Assembly: GCA_036401755.1 (NCBI GenBank)
Contig: DASWUD010000255.1
Coordinates: 1-23,806 of the forward strand
Direction of reading: 5' to 3'
Source: DASWUD01 sp036401755
GTDB taxonomy: Bacteria > Pseudomonadota > Gammaproteobacteria > Thiohalomonadales > Thiohalomonadaceae
DNA length: 23,806 nucleotides
The stretch's first letter is position 1. Each line of letters begins with the position of its first letter. Shown piece after piece: positions 1-8,083 of this stretch. Under the pieces are notes generated by a model. The model saw nothing but the letters and a program-made list of their open reading frames with translations, made no database searches and had not been told where the DNA came from. Made by a program: the position numbers and the translations under genes.

Positions 1-33
1 GTTTCCGGATCCTCCCGGTTCATTCCAGGCCAT
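1..33 (-). CDS. hflK: HflK, N-terminal fragment (membrane protease modulator, partial)
   Basis: Only the first 11 codons lie in the window; they read MAWNEPGGSGN from an ATG at 33 and run off the left edge. Known HflK proteins begin with almost the same stretch (MAWN-P-G) before a glycine-rich region and one membrane segment. A GGAG at 44-41 lies 7 nt before the ATG. The position directly after hflX fits the conserved hfq-hflX-hflK-hflC order. In the family, HflK pairs with HflC in a large inner-membrane SPFH-domain complex that encloses and modulates the FtsH protease. The identification rests on the start peptide and gene order only, because the body of the gene is not visible. Confidence 0.82.
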   Translation of the reverse strand, partial: MAWNEPGGSGN

Positions 34-102
34 AGTTGGACTCCAGTTGAAAAAAAGTGATGTAAAAATCCGCAGTTAGGTTTTGATCGTTTCTTGCATA
101 AG

Positions 103-131
103 ATTCTAGGGGCCTTGCGTGTCGACTGCAA
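103..131 (-). promoter_or_regulatory. candidate promoter for hflK
   Basis: On the minus strand a TTGCAG (131-126) is followed after exactly 17 nt by TAGAAT (108-103). The -10 box matches 5 of 6 consensus bases and the -35 box 3 of 6. It lies in the hflX-hflK gap, so it could give hflK(C) expression independent of the upstream operon. It overlaps an inverted repeat. This is a motif match only. Confidence 0.3.
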
Positions 132-134
132 GGC
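112..134 (-). other. intercistronic hairpin between hflX and hflK
   Basis: A perfect 7-bp inverted repeat, gccttgc (112-118) and gcaaggc (128-134), has a 9-nt loop and starts 7 nt after the hflX stop. No T-run follows directly on the minus strand (the next bases are CCCTAGAATC), so it does not look like an efficient intrinsic terminator. It could be an RNA-processing or 3'-end-protecting structure. Confidence 0.4.
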
Positions 135-141
135 AACACCA

Positions 142-1425
142 CTAGACCTGTGGCAGAAACTCGGCGAAATCCTGCTGAGTGCGCAGGGCGGCCAGATGGT
201 GAGGTCTGATATCTATCTCCATTAGCCAGTCACCATTATTGTCCAGGGACTCACTCACCACCGCGCCCATTTCATAGAATCGTGCGCGCAAACGTCCTGC
301 CTGGGGTGGCAAACGAAGCTGTTGGTGCAATGTCTCGCCCTGCAAACTGCTGGCCAGCGCATCCAGCAACAGCTGGATACCCGCACCGGAAACGGCAGAG
401 AGATGGACGCGAATCACCTGCCCCTGCTCATCCCGAATGAGCTGTGGTTGCGCATCCTCTACCAGGTCGATCTTGTTAAACACCTCGATCTGCTGCACTT
501 CGGCTGCGCCAATTTCCATCAACACTTCATTAACCTGGTGGCGCTTGGCATCACGCTCGGGATCGCTGGCATCGATCACATGGAGCAGCAGATCGGCCTG
601 ACGACTCTCCTGCAAAGTAGCCCGGAAAGCCGCCACCAGGTCGTGGGGCAGATGGCGGATGAAGCCGACCGTATCGGCTACGATACAGCCATTGCCACTC
701 GGTAACCGTAGCCGCCGAAGGGTGGGATCGAGCGTGGCGAATAGTTGATCCGCCGCGTAGACGCCCTCACTGGTCAAGCGATTGAACAGGGTAGATTTGC
801 CGGCGTTGGTGTAACCCACCAAAGACACCGTGGGGATCTCAGCACGCAGTCGCGCCTTACGCCCCTGTTCGCGCTGAAGCAACACCTTCTCCAGACGGCG
901 ATTGAGGGTCTTGATGCGCTCCGCCAGCAGACGACGGTCGGTCTCCAACTGGGTTTCACCCGGTCCGCGCAGACCGATGCCCCCCTTCTGGCGCTCCAAA
1001 TGGGTCCAACCGCGTACCAGTCGGGTCGCCAGATGCTTGAGCTGGGCCAGCTCTACCTGCAGCTTTCCTTCATGGGAACGGGCACGCTGGGCAAAGATAT
1101 CGAGGATCAGCCCGGTCCGATCCAGCACCCGGCACTTGAGGAGTCGTTCGAGATTGCGTTCCTGGGCAGGTGATAGGGTATGGTTGACCAGCACCAGTTC
1201 GACGTCATTCTGCTCGACCTGCTGACGGATCTCCTCCGCTTTACCACTGCCGACGAAATATTTTGGATCAGGGGTCTGGCGTGCGCCGCTCACCACAGCG
1301 ACGGGCTCAGCGCCCGCCGAAAGTGCCAAATCGCGAAACTCGTCGAGATCCTCCTGGTCGCCCTCCTGCCTGAAATCCAGATGAACGAGCAGAGCCCGCT
1401 CGCCGCTCTTTGGGCGTTCAAACAA
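142..1425 (-). CDS. hflX: HflX, ribosome-associated GTPase
   Basis: 427 aa, close to the E. coli length and similar along its whole length. HflX binds stalled or stressed 70S/100S ribosomes and splits them using GTP. The N-terminal HflX domain (about 1-190) ends in the family signature GGIGLRGPGETQLETDRR (148-165). The G domain has G1 GYTNAGKST (204-212), G3 DTVGF (251-255), G4 NKID (317-320) and G5-like SAVSG (343-347). The start is TTG, giving M-F-E-R as in the E. coli M-F-D-R, with GAGGA about 7 nt upstream; no ATG fits the family start. It follows hfq by 30 bp and is probably in the same transcript. Identification is secure; the start is likely. Confidence 0.96.
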   Translation of the reverse strand: MFERPKSGERALLVHLDFRQEGDQEDLDEFRDLALSAGAEPVAVVSGARQTPDPKYFVGSGKAEEIRQQVEQNDVELVLVNHTLSPAQERNLERLLKCRVLDRTGLILDIFAQRARSHEGKLQVELAQLKHLATRLVRGWTHLERQKGGIGLRGPGETQLETDRRLLAERIKTLNRRLEKVLLQREQGRKARLRAEIPTVSLVGYTNAGKSTLFNRLTSEGVYAADQLFATLDPTLRRLRLPSGNGCIVADTVGFIRHLPHDLVAAFRATLQESRQADLLLHVIDASDPERDAKRHQVNEVLMEIGAAEVQQIEVFNKIDLVEDAQPQLIRDEQGQVIRVHLSAVSGAGIQLLLDALASSLQGETLHQQLRLPPQAGRLRARFYEMGAVVSESLDNNGDWLMEIDIRPHHLAALRTQQDFAEFLPQV

Positions 1426-1455
1426 GAAACCGTCCTCGTGCTGGAGAGGGGATGA

Positions 1456-1728
1456 TCAGTACTGGCTGTCCGACATGCCCGGCATGCCTGGCTGGGAGTC
1501 GTCACCGGGCCCCATGCTGAGCTTGACGTTGCGCGCCGGAACAATGGTGGAGATGGCGTGCTTGTAGACCATCTGGCTGACCGAGTTCTTCAGCAGCACG
1601 ACAAACTGGTCGAACGACTCGACCTGTCCCTGAAGCTTGATACCATTGACCAGATAGATGGAAACTGGAATGCGCTCCTTGCGCAGGGCATTCAGAAACG
1701 GGTCCTGCAGTGCTTGCCCTTTACTCAT
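1456..1728 (-). CDS. hfq: Hfq, RNA chaperone
   Basis: 90 aa. Hfq is a hexameric Sm-like protein that pairs small RNAs with mRNAs. Key residues are all present: Q8, Y25, K31 and F42, and the Sm2 motif YKHA (55-58) with K56 and H57. The C-terminal tail is short (90 against 102 aa in E. coli), rich in Gly, Pro and Met, and ends in SDSQY. The frame opens 18 codons further upstream (ATG at 1782), but the family start MSKGQ and an AGGAG about 8 nt before the ATG at 1728 decide the start. It lies between miaA and hflX as in enterics. Confidence 0.98.
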   Translation of the reverse strand: MSKGQALQDPFLNALRKERIPVSIYLVNGIKLQGQVESFDQFVVLLKNSVSQMVYKHAISTIVPARNVKLSMGPGDDSQPGMPGMSDSQY

Positions 1729-1753
1729 TTGTTGGCTCCTTTTGTTATTATCC

Positions 1754-1768
1754 GGCGCAATACGCGCC
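1754..1768 (-). promoter_or_regulatory. small hairpin in the hfq leader
   Basis: On the transcript strand GGCGC-gtatt-GCGCC forms a 5-bp GC stem with a 5-nt loop, about 25 nt before the hfq ATG and just upstream of AAAAGGAG. E. coli hfq is autoregulated through its 5' leader, so a structure here could matter. That role is inference; the stem is short. The rest of the miaA-hfq gap (1729-1864) shows no convincing promoter hexamer pair. Confidence 0.3.
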
Positions 1769-1864
1769 CCTAAATAGTTCATAATCTGCTGATTTACTTG
1801 GTGATTATGGAAATTCGATCAAGTGATCGGGCCTGCGGGAATGGAAATCCTCTCCACCGCGCCA

Positions 1865-2812
1865 TTAACAAATGGCATTATCATCCAGAAATTTCAAGGT
1901 ATTATCCACTAATTTCCCATCCGTAGCCTCGAACCACTCAACATTGCGCTCACTGCGCAGCCAGGTGAACTGGCGTTTGGCAAACTGGCGCGTGGCAGAA
2001 ATGCCCCGCTCGACCATGGTGTCGTGATCCCACTCCCCCTCCAGATAGCGCCACACCTGCCGGTATCCGACACAGCGGATGGAGGGGAGCTCCGGATGCA
2101 GGTCGCCACGTGCACGGAGCCGTTCCACCTCCTCCACCAACCCGCCCCTCACCATCTGGCGGAAACGGTCTGCGATCCGTTCATGGAGCAGGGGGCGCTC
2201 GCCCGGAGCCAGCGCCAGCTTGACCACGCGGTAAGGCAGCCGCTCCGACTCCTCCTGTTCCCACAACCGGCTCATCGGCTCCCCACTGATGACGAAAACC
2301 TCCAGCGCCCGCAACAGACGTTGCGGATCGTTGGGATGGATCCGTACCGCGGAAACCGGATCGACCTCCCGCAAGCGGCGGTGCATCGCCTCCCAGCCAA
2401 GCTCGTGCGCCTCCTCCAGAAGTCGGGCACGCACCTCCTCATTCTTCGCCGGCAGCTCAGACAGCCCATACTCCAGGGCGCGAAAGTAGAGCATGGTCCC
2501 CCCCACCAGCAACGGAATCCGGCCGGAATTGGTGATTGCCGCCATCTCCCGCAGCGCATCGGCACGGAAACGCGCCGCCGAATAGCTCTCGGCCGGGTCG
2601 AGGATGTCGATGAGGCGGTGGGGGGCGCGTCGCAGGGTCTCGGCATCGGGTTTGGCGGTGCCGATATCCATCCCCCGGTAGATCATCGCCGAGTCGACGC
2701 TGATCAGCTCGCACGGCAGCTGTTCCCGCAATGCGATCGCCAGATCGGTCTTGCCAGAGGCGGTAGGTCCCATCAGGAAGATGGCGGTCGGCAGTGGTGA
2801 ACGGTGAGACAT
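1865..2812 (-). CDS. miaA: MiaA, tRNA dimethylallyltransferase
   Basis: 315 aa, E. coli-like length. It transfers dimethylallyl from DMAPP to A37 of tRNAs that read UNN codons (i6A37), the first step toward ms2i6A. Visible motifs are P-loop GPTASGKT (15-22), the substrate motif DSAMIYRGMDIGTAKP (40-55), GGTMLY further on, and the C-terminal RQFAKRQFTWLR region. The start lies 9 bp after the mutL stop. There is no clear Shine-Dalgarno sequence, so translational coupling to mutL is likely. It is the same strand and order as mutL-miaA-hfq elsewhere in gammaproteobacteria. Confidence 0.97.
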   Translation of the reverse strand: MSHRSPLPTAIFLMGPTASGKTDLAIALREQLPCELISVDSAMIYRGMDIGTAKPDAETLRRAPHRLIDILDPAESYSAARFRADALREMAAITNSGRIPLLVGGTMLYFRALEYGLSELPAKNEEVRARLLEEAHELGWEAMHRRLREVDPVSAVRIHPNDPQRLLRALEVFVISGEPMSRLWEQEESERLPYRVVKLALAPGERPLLHERIADRFRQMVRGGLVEEVERLRARGDLHPELPSIRCVGYRQVWRYLEGEWDHDTMVERGISATRQFAKRQFTWLRSERNVEWFEATDGKLVDNTLKFLDDNAIC

Positions 2813-2821
2813 CTCTGCGGC

Positions 2822-4570
2822 TCAGGAAAAAAACTCGAACAGGCGCGGCCAATCGCCCGCCTGGAGCTCCACCCAGGGACGTGGAGCGGCCGGCGGCATC
2901 ACTGAGGCGTACTCGTGCAACAGGGCGTTCAACCCGGAAAGCGTGTAGGAAGGGAGTGATGCGGGAACCGCATGGTGTGCCAGCAACGCCAACAGCTCAC
3001 CCCTGCCCGTCGAAACCACCGTATCAAAGCGCTCCAGCCATGCCTCCAGCGCCTGTAACAAGGCCGGCATGGAGGCGCTGCGCACCACTGCCGGAACCTT
3101 GCGCAGCACCAGCAGCGTGTCACCGAGCCAGCCGACTTCGAAACCAAAGTGCTCCAACGCGCCCCCCCTCTCACGCCACAAGCGGGCACGCTCAGCACCC
3201 AGCTCCAGACTCTCGGGAATCAGTAGTGGCTGGGCAACCAGCAGCGCCTCGCCGCCCGGTGCAGTCAGTCGTGAGTGATGGAGCGCCTGGAGCAACGCGC
3301 GGAGATCCGCGACGATCGTCGAATCATCCCGTTCGGCAAGGAGATAACCACTGCGCAGCTGGCAGACCGTCCCTCCCAGCCGCGTGTTCTGCGCACCGGC
3401 GGGGTGAATTGTTGCTGTCGCAGCGTTCCTGCCATAACCGCCTGGCTGCTCTGCCACTGCAGGGCGCAACGGGGCGCGGTAATTACTCTCCTGGCGGGGG
3501 GCGAATCCATGAACCCCCGTATGAAGCGCGGTGATATCAGGGGCAGTCGGCACGATGTCCCCCGCCTCGCTCTCCGCCAAGGCCCCCTTCACGGCCCAGT
3601 AGATGAAGTCGTGGATCTGGCGCGCTTCGCGAAAGCGTACCTCGTGCTTGGTGGGATGGACATTCACGTCGACCAGACAGGGATCGAGTTCCAGATAGAG
3701 CAGATAGGCTGGAAAGCGCCCCTCGGGAATGCTCTCGCCAAAGGCCAGACGCACTGCATGCCCAGCCAGACGATCACGGATGATGCGGCCATTCAGGTAA
3801 AAGTAGTGCGCATCGGGCTGGCTGCGCGAATAGCCCTTGCTGCCAAGCCAGCCCCACAACCGGAACCCACCTGCGCAGACATCCAGCCAGTGACTCTTCT
3901 CGACAAACGCCGAGCCGAGGAGCTCGCCCACACGGCGCCGCCCTTCCGCGGCGGCAGGAACAGGTTTGAGCCGCAGCAGCTGCTTGCCATTGTGGTTAAA
4001 GCGCAGTGCGAGATCGAAACGGCTCAGGGCGATGCGCCGGATCACCTCCTCCACATGGGAGAGCTCGGTACGCTCGGAGCGGAGAAACTTACGCCGTGCC
4101 GGAGTGTTGTAGAAGAGGTCGCGCACCTCGATTTCGGTGCCGGGTGGCAGGGAAGCGGGGGTGATTTGGCTCTCTCCCGGCGCCAGCACCCAACCGTGCT
4201 CTTCACCGCTGCGGCGGCTACTCAGCTGCAGACGTGAAACCGATGCAATGCTCGCCAGCGCTTCGCCGCGAAACCCCAGTGACACGACCCCGTCGAGATC
4301 CTCGGTGCGGGTGATCTTGCTGGTGGCATGGGGGCTCAAAGCCAGAGTCAGATCGTCGCGATGGATGCCGTGACCATCATCGCGGATACGGATGAGCTGG
4401 ACCCCGCCCAGCTCGATTTCCACCTCGATATTGCGCGCGCCCGCATCGAGGCTGTTCTCCAACAGCTCCTTGACCACCGATGCAGGACGTTCCACCACCT
4501 CACCAGCGGCGATCTGATTGGCAATTTGCGGTGGGAGGATCCTAATGCGCGGATCAGCGGCGGCGTTCAT
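2822..4570 (-). CDS. mutL: MutL, DNA mismatch repair protein (endonuclease motif absent)
   Basis: 582 aa. MutL couples MutS mismatch recognition to strand incision and unwinding. The N-terminal GHKL ATPase has the catalytic E35 and Mg-binding N39 in KELLENSLDAGA, then RDDGHGI (63-69) and GFRGEAL (99-105). The MutL transducer domain with DVNVHPTK follows, then a linker and a C-terminal dimerisation domain. The C-terminal domain shows neither the DQHA(x)2E(x)4E endonuclease motif nor the CPHGRP-type zinc motif. At the usual site it reads VADLRALLQALHHSR. This resembles E. coli MutL, which relies on MutH. It sits 59 bp after amiB and 9 bp before miaA. Confidence 0.97.
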   Translation of the reverse strand: MNAAADPRIRILPPQIANQIAAGEVVERPASVVKELLENSLDAGARNIEVEIELGGVQLIRIRDDGHGIHRDDLTLALSPHATSKITRTEDLDGVVSLGFRGEALASIASVSRLQLSSRRSGEEHGWVLAPGESQITPASLPPGTEIEVRDLFYNTPARRKFLRSERTELSHVEEVIRRIALSRFDLALRFNHNGKQLLRLKPVPAAAEGRRRVGELLGSAFVEKSHWLDVCAGGFRLWGWLGSKGYSRSQPDAHYFYLNGRIIRDRLAGHAVRLAFGESIPEGRFPAYLLYLELDPCLVDVNVHPTKHEVRFREARQIHDFIYWAVKGALAESEAGDIVPTAPDITALHTGVHGFAPRQESNYRAPLRPAVAEQPGGYGRNAATATIHPAGAQNTRLGGTVCQLRSGYLLAERDDSTIVADLRALLQALHHSRLTAPGGEALLVAQPLLIPESLELGAERARLWRERGGALEHFGFEVGWLGDTLLVLRKVPAVVRSASMPALLQALEAWLERFDTVVSTGRGELLALLAHHAVPASLPSYTLSGLNALLHEYASVMPPAAPRPWVELQAGDWPRLFEFFS

Positions 4571-4629
4571 GCCGCAAGCTTACTGGAAAAACGCGCGGCA
4601 TTAGAAGGGGCAGAAGAAGATGGTGCGAC

Positions 4630-5979
4630 TCAGCTATCGCCTTCGGGAATGCGTATCACCTGGCCCTCACTCAGCGGGAAATCACCCAAGCCATTGTGGG
4701 CGCGGATCATTTCCGTGCTCACCTGATAGTGACGAGCAATGCTGCTTAAGGTTTCCCCCCGGGCGATTACATGTTCCCGCTTGCTCGTCGACGCAATACG
4801 GCTGCCGGGAGGTGGACTTCTCCGGAAATAGCCGCGGACCCCCTGCATAATTGCAGTGGCGAAGCGCTGCTGGTCGGCAGGATTACGCAGCTTGCGCTCC
4901 TCATCGCGATTGGAGATGAAGGCCGTCTCCACCAAAATCGAAGGCAGATCGGGAGCCTTGAGTACGCGGAAACCGGCCTGTTCGACACGTGGCTTATGCA
5001 GCAGGTTGACCTGACGCAATTGGGAAAGGACCTGACCGCCGACATCGGAGCTTGCCTCCATGGTGGCGGTCTGCGACAGATCCAGCAGCACCGAGGCGAG
5101 CACATCATCCTTGTCGTCGAGGCTGACACCACCAATCAAATCGGAGTCATTTTCCTTCTCTGCCAGCAGGCGAGCATATTCACTCGACGCGCCGCGCGGC
5201 GAGAGGGTAAAGACCGATGAGCCGCGTGCGTTACGATTCTTGAAGGCGTCGGCATGGATGGAGATGAAGAGATCGGCCTTCTGCTCACGCGCAATGTCGA
5301 CACGGCGGCGCAAACCGATGTAGTAGTCGCCATCCCGCGTCAGCACCGGGCGCATGCCCGATTCGTGGCGCACCATCTCGGCCAGTTTCAGGGCAATCGC
5401 GAGCACCACGTTTTTTTCGCGCGTACCGTTCGCCCCGATAGCCCCAGGATCATCGCCACCGTGCCCGGCATCGATGGCGATCACGATGTCACGGCCGTTT
5501 TCGTTGTTGTCAGCAAGATGACGCACGGCTGCGGGAGGTTGGGGCGATTCACCTTGAGATGCCTCGGCGTGCCCGGCCAGTGGGGCTGTCTGGGCACCTC
5601 CATCGGCCAGATCCACCACCAGACGGTGGCCGTACTCCGCATTGGGTGGCAGGGCGAAGCTCTTGGGCCGTACCCCCTTTTTGAGATCGAGCACCACGCG
5701 CAGATCACCATTCGCCTGCATAGCGGTGCGGATGTTGCTCACCAACCCCTTGCCGTAATCGAACCCCTGGATTGGCTTGGAGAGCTGGGCGTTCTTGATG
5801 TCGATAACGATGCGGTCGGGGTCACTGAGGGTAAAGAGAGCATGCTCTGGCGGACCTTTGACGTCGAACACCAGGCGGGTGTTGTCGGGGGCGGGCCACA
5901 TACGCACTCCCTGCACCAGATTCTGGGCGTGGGCAATGCCGCTCAGCGCTATGGCAACGAGTATGGCAAGGACTCTCAT
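4630..5979 (-). CDS. amiB: AmiB-type N-acetylmuramoyl-L-alanine amidase (AMIN + Amidase_3 + LysM)
   Basis: 449 aa from the ATG at 5979. It is a periplasmic zinc amidase that cleaves septal peptidoglycan during daughter-cell separation. The signal peptide MRVLAILVAIALSGIAHA (1-18) is followed by an AMIN domain (about 20-125), a low-complexity linker, and an Amidase_3 domain (about 164-385). Zinc ligands are H173 (DAGHGG), E188 (REKN), H242 (SIHAD), and the catalytic E351 (VETAF). A LysM peptidoglycan-binding repeat occupies about 403-446. A GTG at 6027 would add 16 residues, but it spoils the signal peptide; GGTGGAG about 8 nt before 5979 supports the ATG. EnvC/NlpD-type activators are expected elsewhere. 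Confidence 0.95.
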   Translation of the reverse strand: MRVLAILVAIALSGIAHAQNLVQGVRMWPAPDNTRLVFDVKGPPEHALFTLSDPDRIVIDIKNAQLSKPIQGFDYGKGLVSNIRTAMQANGDLRVVLDLKKGVRPKSFALPPNAEYGHRLVVDLADGGAQTAPLAGHAEASQGESPQPPAAVRHLADNNENGRDIVIAIDAGHGGDDPGAIGANGTREKNVVLAIALKLAEMVRHESGMRPVLTRDGDYYIGLRRRVDIAREQKADLFISIHADAFKNRNARGSSVFTLSPRGASSEYARLLAEKENDSDLIGGVSLDDKDDVLASVLLDLSQTATMEASSDVGGQVLSQLRQVNLLHKPRVEQAGFRVLKAPDLPSILVETAFISNRDEERKLRNPADQQRFATAIMQGVRGYFRRSPPPGSRIASTSKREHVIARGETLSSIARHYQVSTEMIRAHNGLGDFPLSEGQVIRIPEGDS

Positions 5980-6096
5980 GATTCCCGCTCCACCTGGTTT
6001 CAACACAAAATTCCCTTTATTGATCACTTATTTACGGATGAATAATAAATAAATTTCGAGGTTTTGTTGGTAACTTAGAACGAAAGGCGGGAAAAA
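5980..6096 (-). other. AT-rich gap upstream of amiB
   Basis: About 117 bp between the tsaE stop and the amiB start are markedly AT-rich compared with the flanking genes (runs such as aataataaataaatttc at 6040-6057). This is the likeliest place for an internal promoter of the amiB-mutL-miaA-hfq part of the operon. No pair of consensus hexamers at standard spacing stands out. Confidence 0.35.
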
Positions 6097-6570
6097 TCAA
6101 CCACTTTGGGAGTGCATCACGGCAACGAGCAGCGCATCACCCCTCGTGGTCAGGGCGCGCAGACGGGCCAGACGCCCCTCCTCCCGGTACTCCAGATGGA
6201 TCTCCAAATCGGCGTCGGGCAACACGCCAGCCCCGCGCTGTGGCCACTCCACCAGCGCCACGGCCTCCCCGTCGAAATAGTCGCGAACCCCCAGATACTC
6301 CAGCTCCTCGGGTGAACCGAGGCGGTAGAGATCGAAGTGGTAATAACGCCGCCCCGACAGATCGTAGGGTTCGACCAGGGTATAGGTGGGACTCTTCACC
6401 GCACCGTAATGTCCCAGCCCCTGCAGGAAACCACGCACCAGGGTGGTCTTGCCCGCACCAAGCTCACCGAAGAGAAAGATGACCGTTCCCGGGAGCGCGT
6501 GCTGCGCCAGTGCTGCCCCCAGCCGCTCAGTAGCCTCGCCACTGCAAAGATACTGCTCAAATTCACTCAT
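6097..6570 (-). CDS. tsaE: TsaE, tRNA threonylcarbamoyladenosine biosynthesis ATPase
   Basis: 157 aa, the typical family length. TsaE is the ATPase that works with TsaB and TsaD to form t6A37 in tRNAs decoding ANN codons. Visible motifs are P-loop GELGAGKT (35-42), SPTYTLVEPY (60-69), HFDLYRL (78-84) and LVEWP (106-110). Its ATG overlaps the nnr stop by 4 bp (ATGA, 6567-6570), indicating translational coupling. The nnr-tsaE-amiB order matches E. coli yjeF-yjeE-amiB. Confidence 0.97.
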   Translation of the reverse strand: MSEFEQYLCSGEATERLGAALAQHALPGTVIFLFGELGAGKTTLVRGFLQGLGHYGAVKSPTYTLVEPYDLSGRRYYHFDLYRLGSPEELEYLGVRDYFDGEAVALVEWPQRGAGVLPDADLEIHLEYREEGRLARLRALTTRGDALLVAVMHSQSG

Positions 6571-8063
6571 TTTGGCTGGGCAACGGGATTGGCCAGGGTG
6601 CGCAGACGGGGCAGCAGATCGGAGGCCAGCATGCCGCGCTCGCCCCCCTGGCGAGCGGCGGTGTCGCCCGCCGCCGCGTGCATGGCCACCCCTAACCGCG
6701 CCGCCTCATCCAGAGCAAAGCCCTGGGCGATGAGTGCCGCGATGACACCGGTGAGCAGATCGCCCATACCGCCACTGGCCATGCCGGGATTGCCGCCGTT
6801 GCAGAGCGACGGGGTCTGGCCGCTCCGCTGGAGCAGGGTACCGGTCCCCTTGAGAACGCACACCCCGCCATACCTCTCAGCGATCGCCGCCACCGCGGCG
6901 AAGCGGTCGGCCTGGATGTCACTGCTGCTGCAGCCGAGCAGGCGTGCTGCCTCTCCCGGATGGGGAGTGAGCACCCAGTCGTCACGGCACAGGGGATTAT
7001 TCGCCAACAGATTGAGGCCATCGGCATCCACCACCATGGGCAGGCGACACTCCACCAGATGGCCGAAGAGTGCACGCCCCCACGCCCCCTGCCCCAGTCC
7101 AGGCCCGAGAGCAACAACGCTGCTGCGTGCCAGCAGCGGCGCAAGGTCACCGGCCGACTCGACACTGTGAGCCATCACTTCCGGCGCGACAGCCCCCACC
7201 AGTGGGGCGTGACTTTCACGGGTAGCGAGGCTCACCAGGCCAGCCCCGGTCCGCCCGGCAGCGCGTGCGGCCAGTTGTGCCGCCCCCAACATGCCGTGCT
7301 CGCCGCCCACCACCAGCAGATGGCCGAACATCCCCTTGTGGCTGGCGCGCCGGCGCGGCTGCAACAGGGGCGCAACCTTTTCGAAATCGAACAGAGATGC
7401 GGCCGGGGTGAGTGACTGATACGCCTCGTCAGGTATGCCCAGCGTCGCCAGCTCAATGAGGCCGCAATGGTCGGGGGCCTCCCCGGTAAAGAAACCCTGT
7501 TTCATCCCCACGAAGGTCAATGTCAGGGTGGCGTTGACCGCCGAGCCCAGCACCCTGCCGGTATCGGCATGGATGCCCGAGGGGAGATCGAGTGCCAGTA
7601 CCGGGCGCCCTGCCTGGTTGACCGCAGTGATCGCAGCCAGATGCTCCTCACCGACCGTACCACTAAGGCCGGTGCCGAGCAGTCCATCCACTACCAGCTC
7701 AGCCCCTTCCAGCGACGATGCTTCGAAGGGGCGGATCTCGACGCCTGCGGATGCAGCTCGCTTCATCGCCGCGGCGGCCTCGCCCTTCAAGCCGCGCGAT
7801 GTCCCGACGGCCGCCACCCGCACCGCCAGCCCCGCCTGACGGGCCAGCCGTGCCACCACGAAACCGTCACCCCCGTTGTTGCCACTACCGCAGACCACCA
7901 CGATGTTGCGGCACCAGGGCCAACGCTTGCGCAACACTTCAAAGGCGGCGTGGCCGGCACGCTCCATCAATTGCGTGGCGGGAATGGCGAACTCGTCGAT
8001 CGCCAACTGCTCCAGCTGACGGATCTGGGCGGTGTGATAAAGCTTGGAAGGCAAACCGTTCAT
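6567..8063 (-). CDS. nnr: Nnr, bifunctional NAD(P)HX epimerase / ADP-dependent dehydratase
   Basis: 498 aa. It repairs hydrated NADH and NADPH. The N-terminal YjeF_N epimerase domain (about 1-215) shows GSGNNGGDG (59-67), VDGLLGTGL (125-133) and PSGIHADTG (161-169). The C-terminal ribokinase-like dehydratase domain (about 225-490) shows LTPHPGEAARL (365-375) and GNPGMASGGMGD (424-435), where the last Asp is the family's catalytic residue. In-frame TGA and TAA codons lie 7-15 nt upstream, so ATG 8063 is the first possible start. No Shine-Dalgarno sequence precedes it. It faces queG across 20 bp. Confidence 0.97.
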   Translation of the reverse strand: MNGLPSKLYHTAQIRQLEQLAIDEFAIPATQLMERAGHAAFEVLRKRWPWCRNIVVVCGSGNNGGDGFVVARLARQAGLAVRVAAVGTSRGLKGEAAAAMKRAASAGVEIRPFEASSLEGAELVVDGLLGTGLSGTVGEEHLAAITAVNQAGRPVLALDLPSGIHADTGRVLGSAVNATLTLTFVGMKQGFFTGEAPDHCGLIELATLGIPDEAYQSLTPAASLFDFEKVAPLLQPRRRASHKGMFGHLLVVGGEHGMLGAAQLAARAAGRTGAGLVSLATRESHAPLVGAVAPEVMAHSVESAGDLAPLLARSSVVALGPGLGQGAWGRALFGHLVECRLPMVVDADGLNLLANNPLCRDDWVLTPHPGEAARLLGCSSSDIQADRFAAVAAIAERYGGVCVLKGTGTLLQRSGQTPSLCNGGNPGMASGGMGDLLTGVIAALIAQGFALDEAARLGVAMHAAAGDTAARQGGERGMLASDLLPRLRTLANPVAQPK

Positions 8064-8083
8064 GGGGAGTTATCATAGCGACT

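Noticed and set aside
1729..1782. 18-codon upstream extension of hfq
   Set aside because: The extension includes the ribosome-binding AGGAG of the real start, and Hfq proteins begin MSKG.
1790..1835. GATCA-type inverted repeat in the miaA-hfq gap as an operator
   Set aside because: GATCAAGTGATC gives only a 5-bp stem with a 2-nt centre; too short to distinguish from chance.
2024..2800. Plus-strand open frame of 258 codons opposite miaA
   Set aside because: It lies wholly within miaA, which has clear motifs; composition is rich in His/Arg/Pro/Gln as expected of an antisense shadow.
7718..8083. Upstream extension of the queG frame
   Set aside because: The 122 extra codons are antisense to the nnr N-terminal domain and low-complexity; family alignment and length favour the ATG at 8084.
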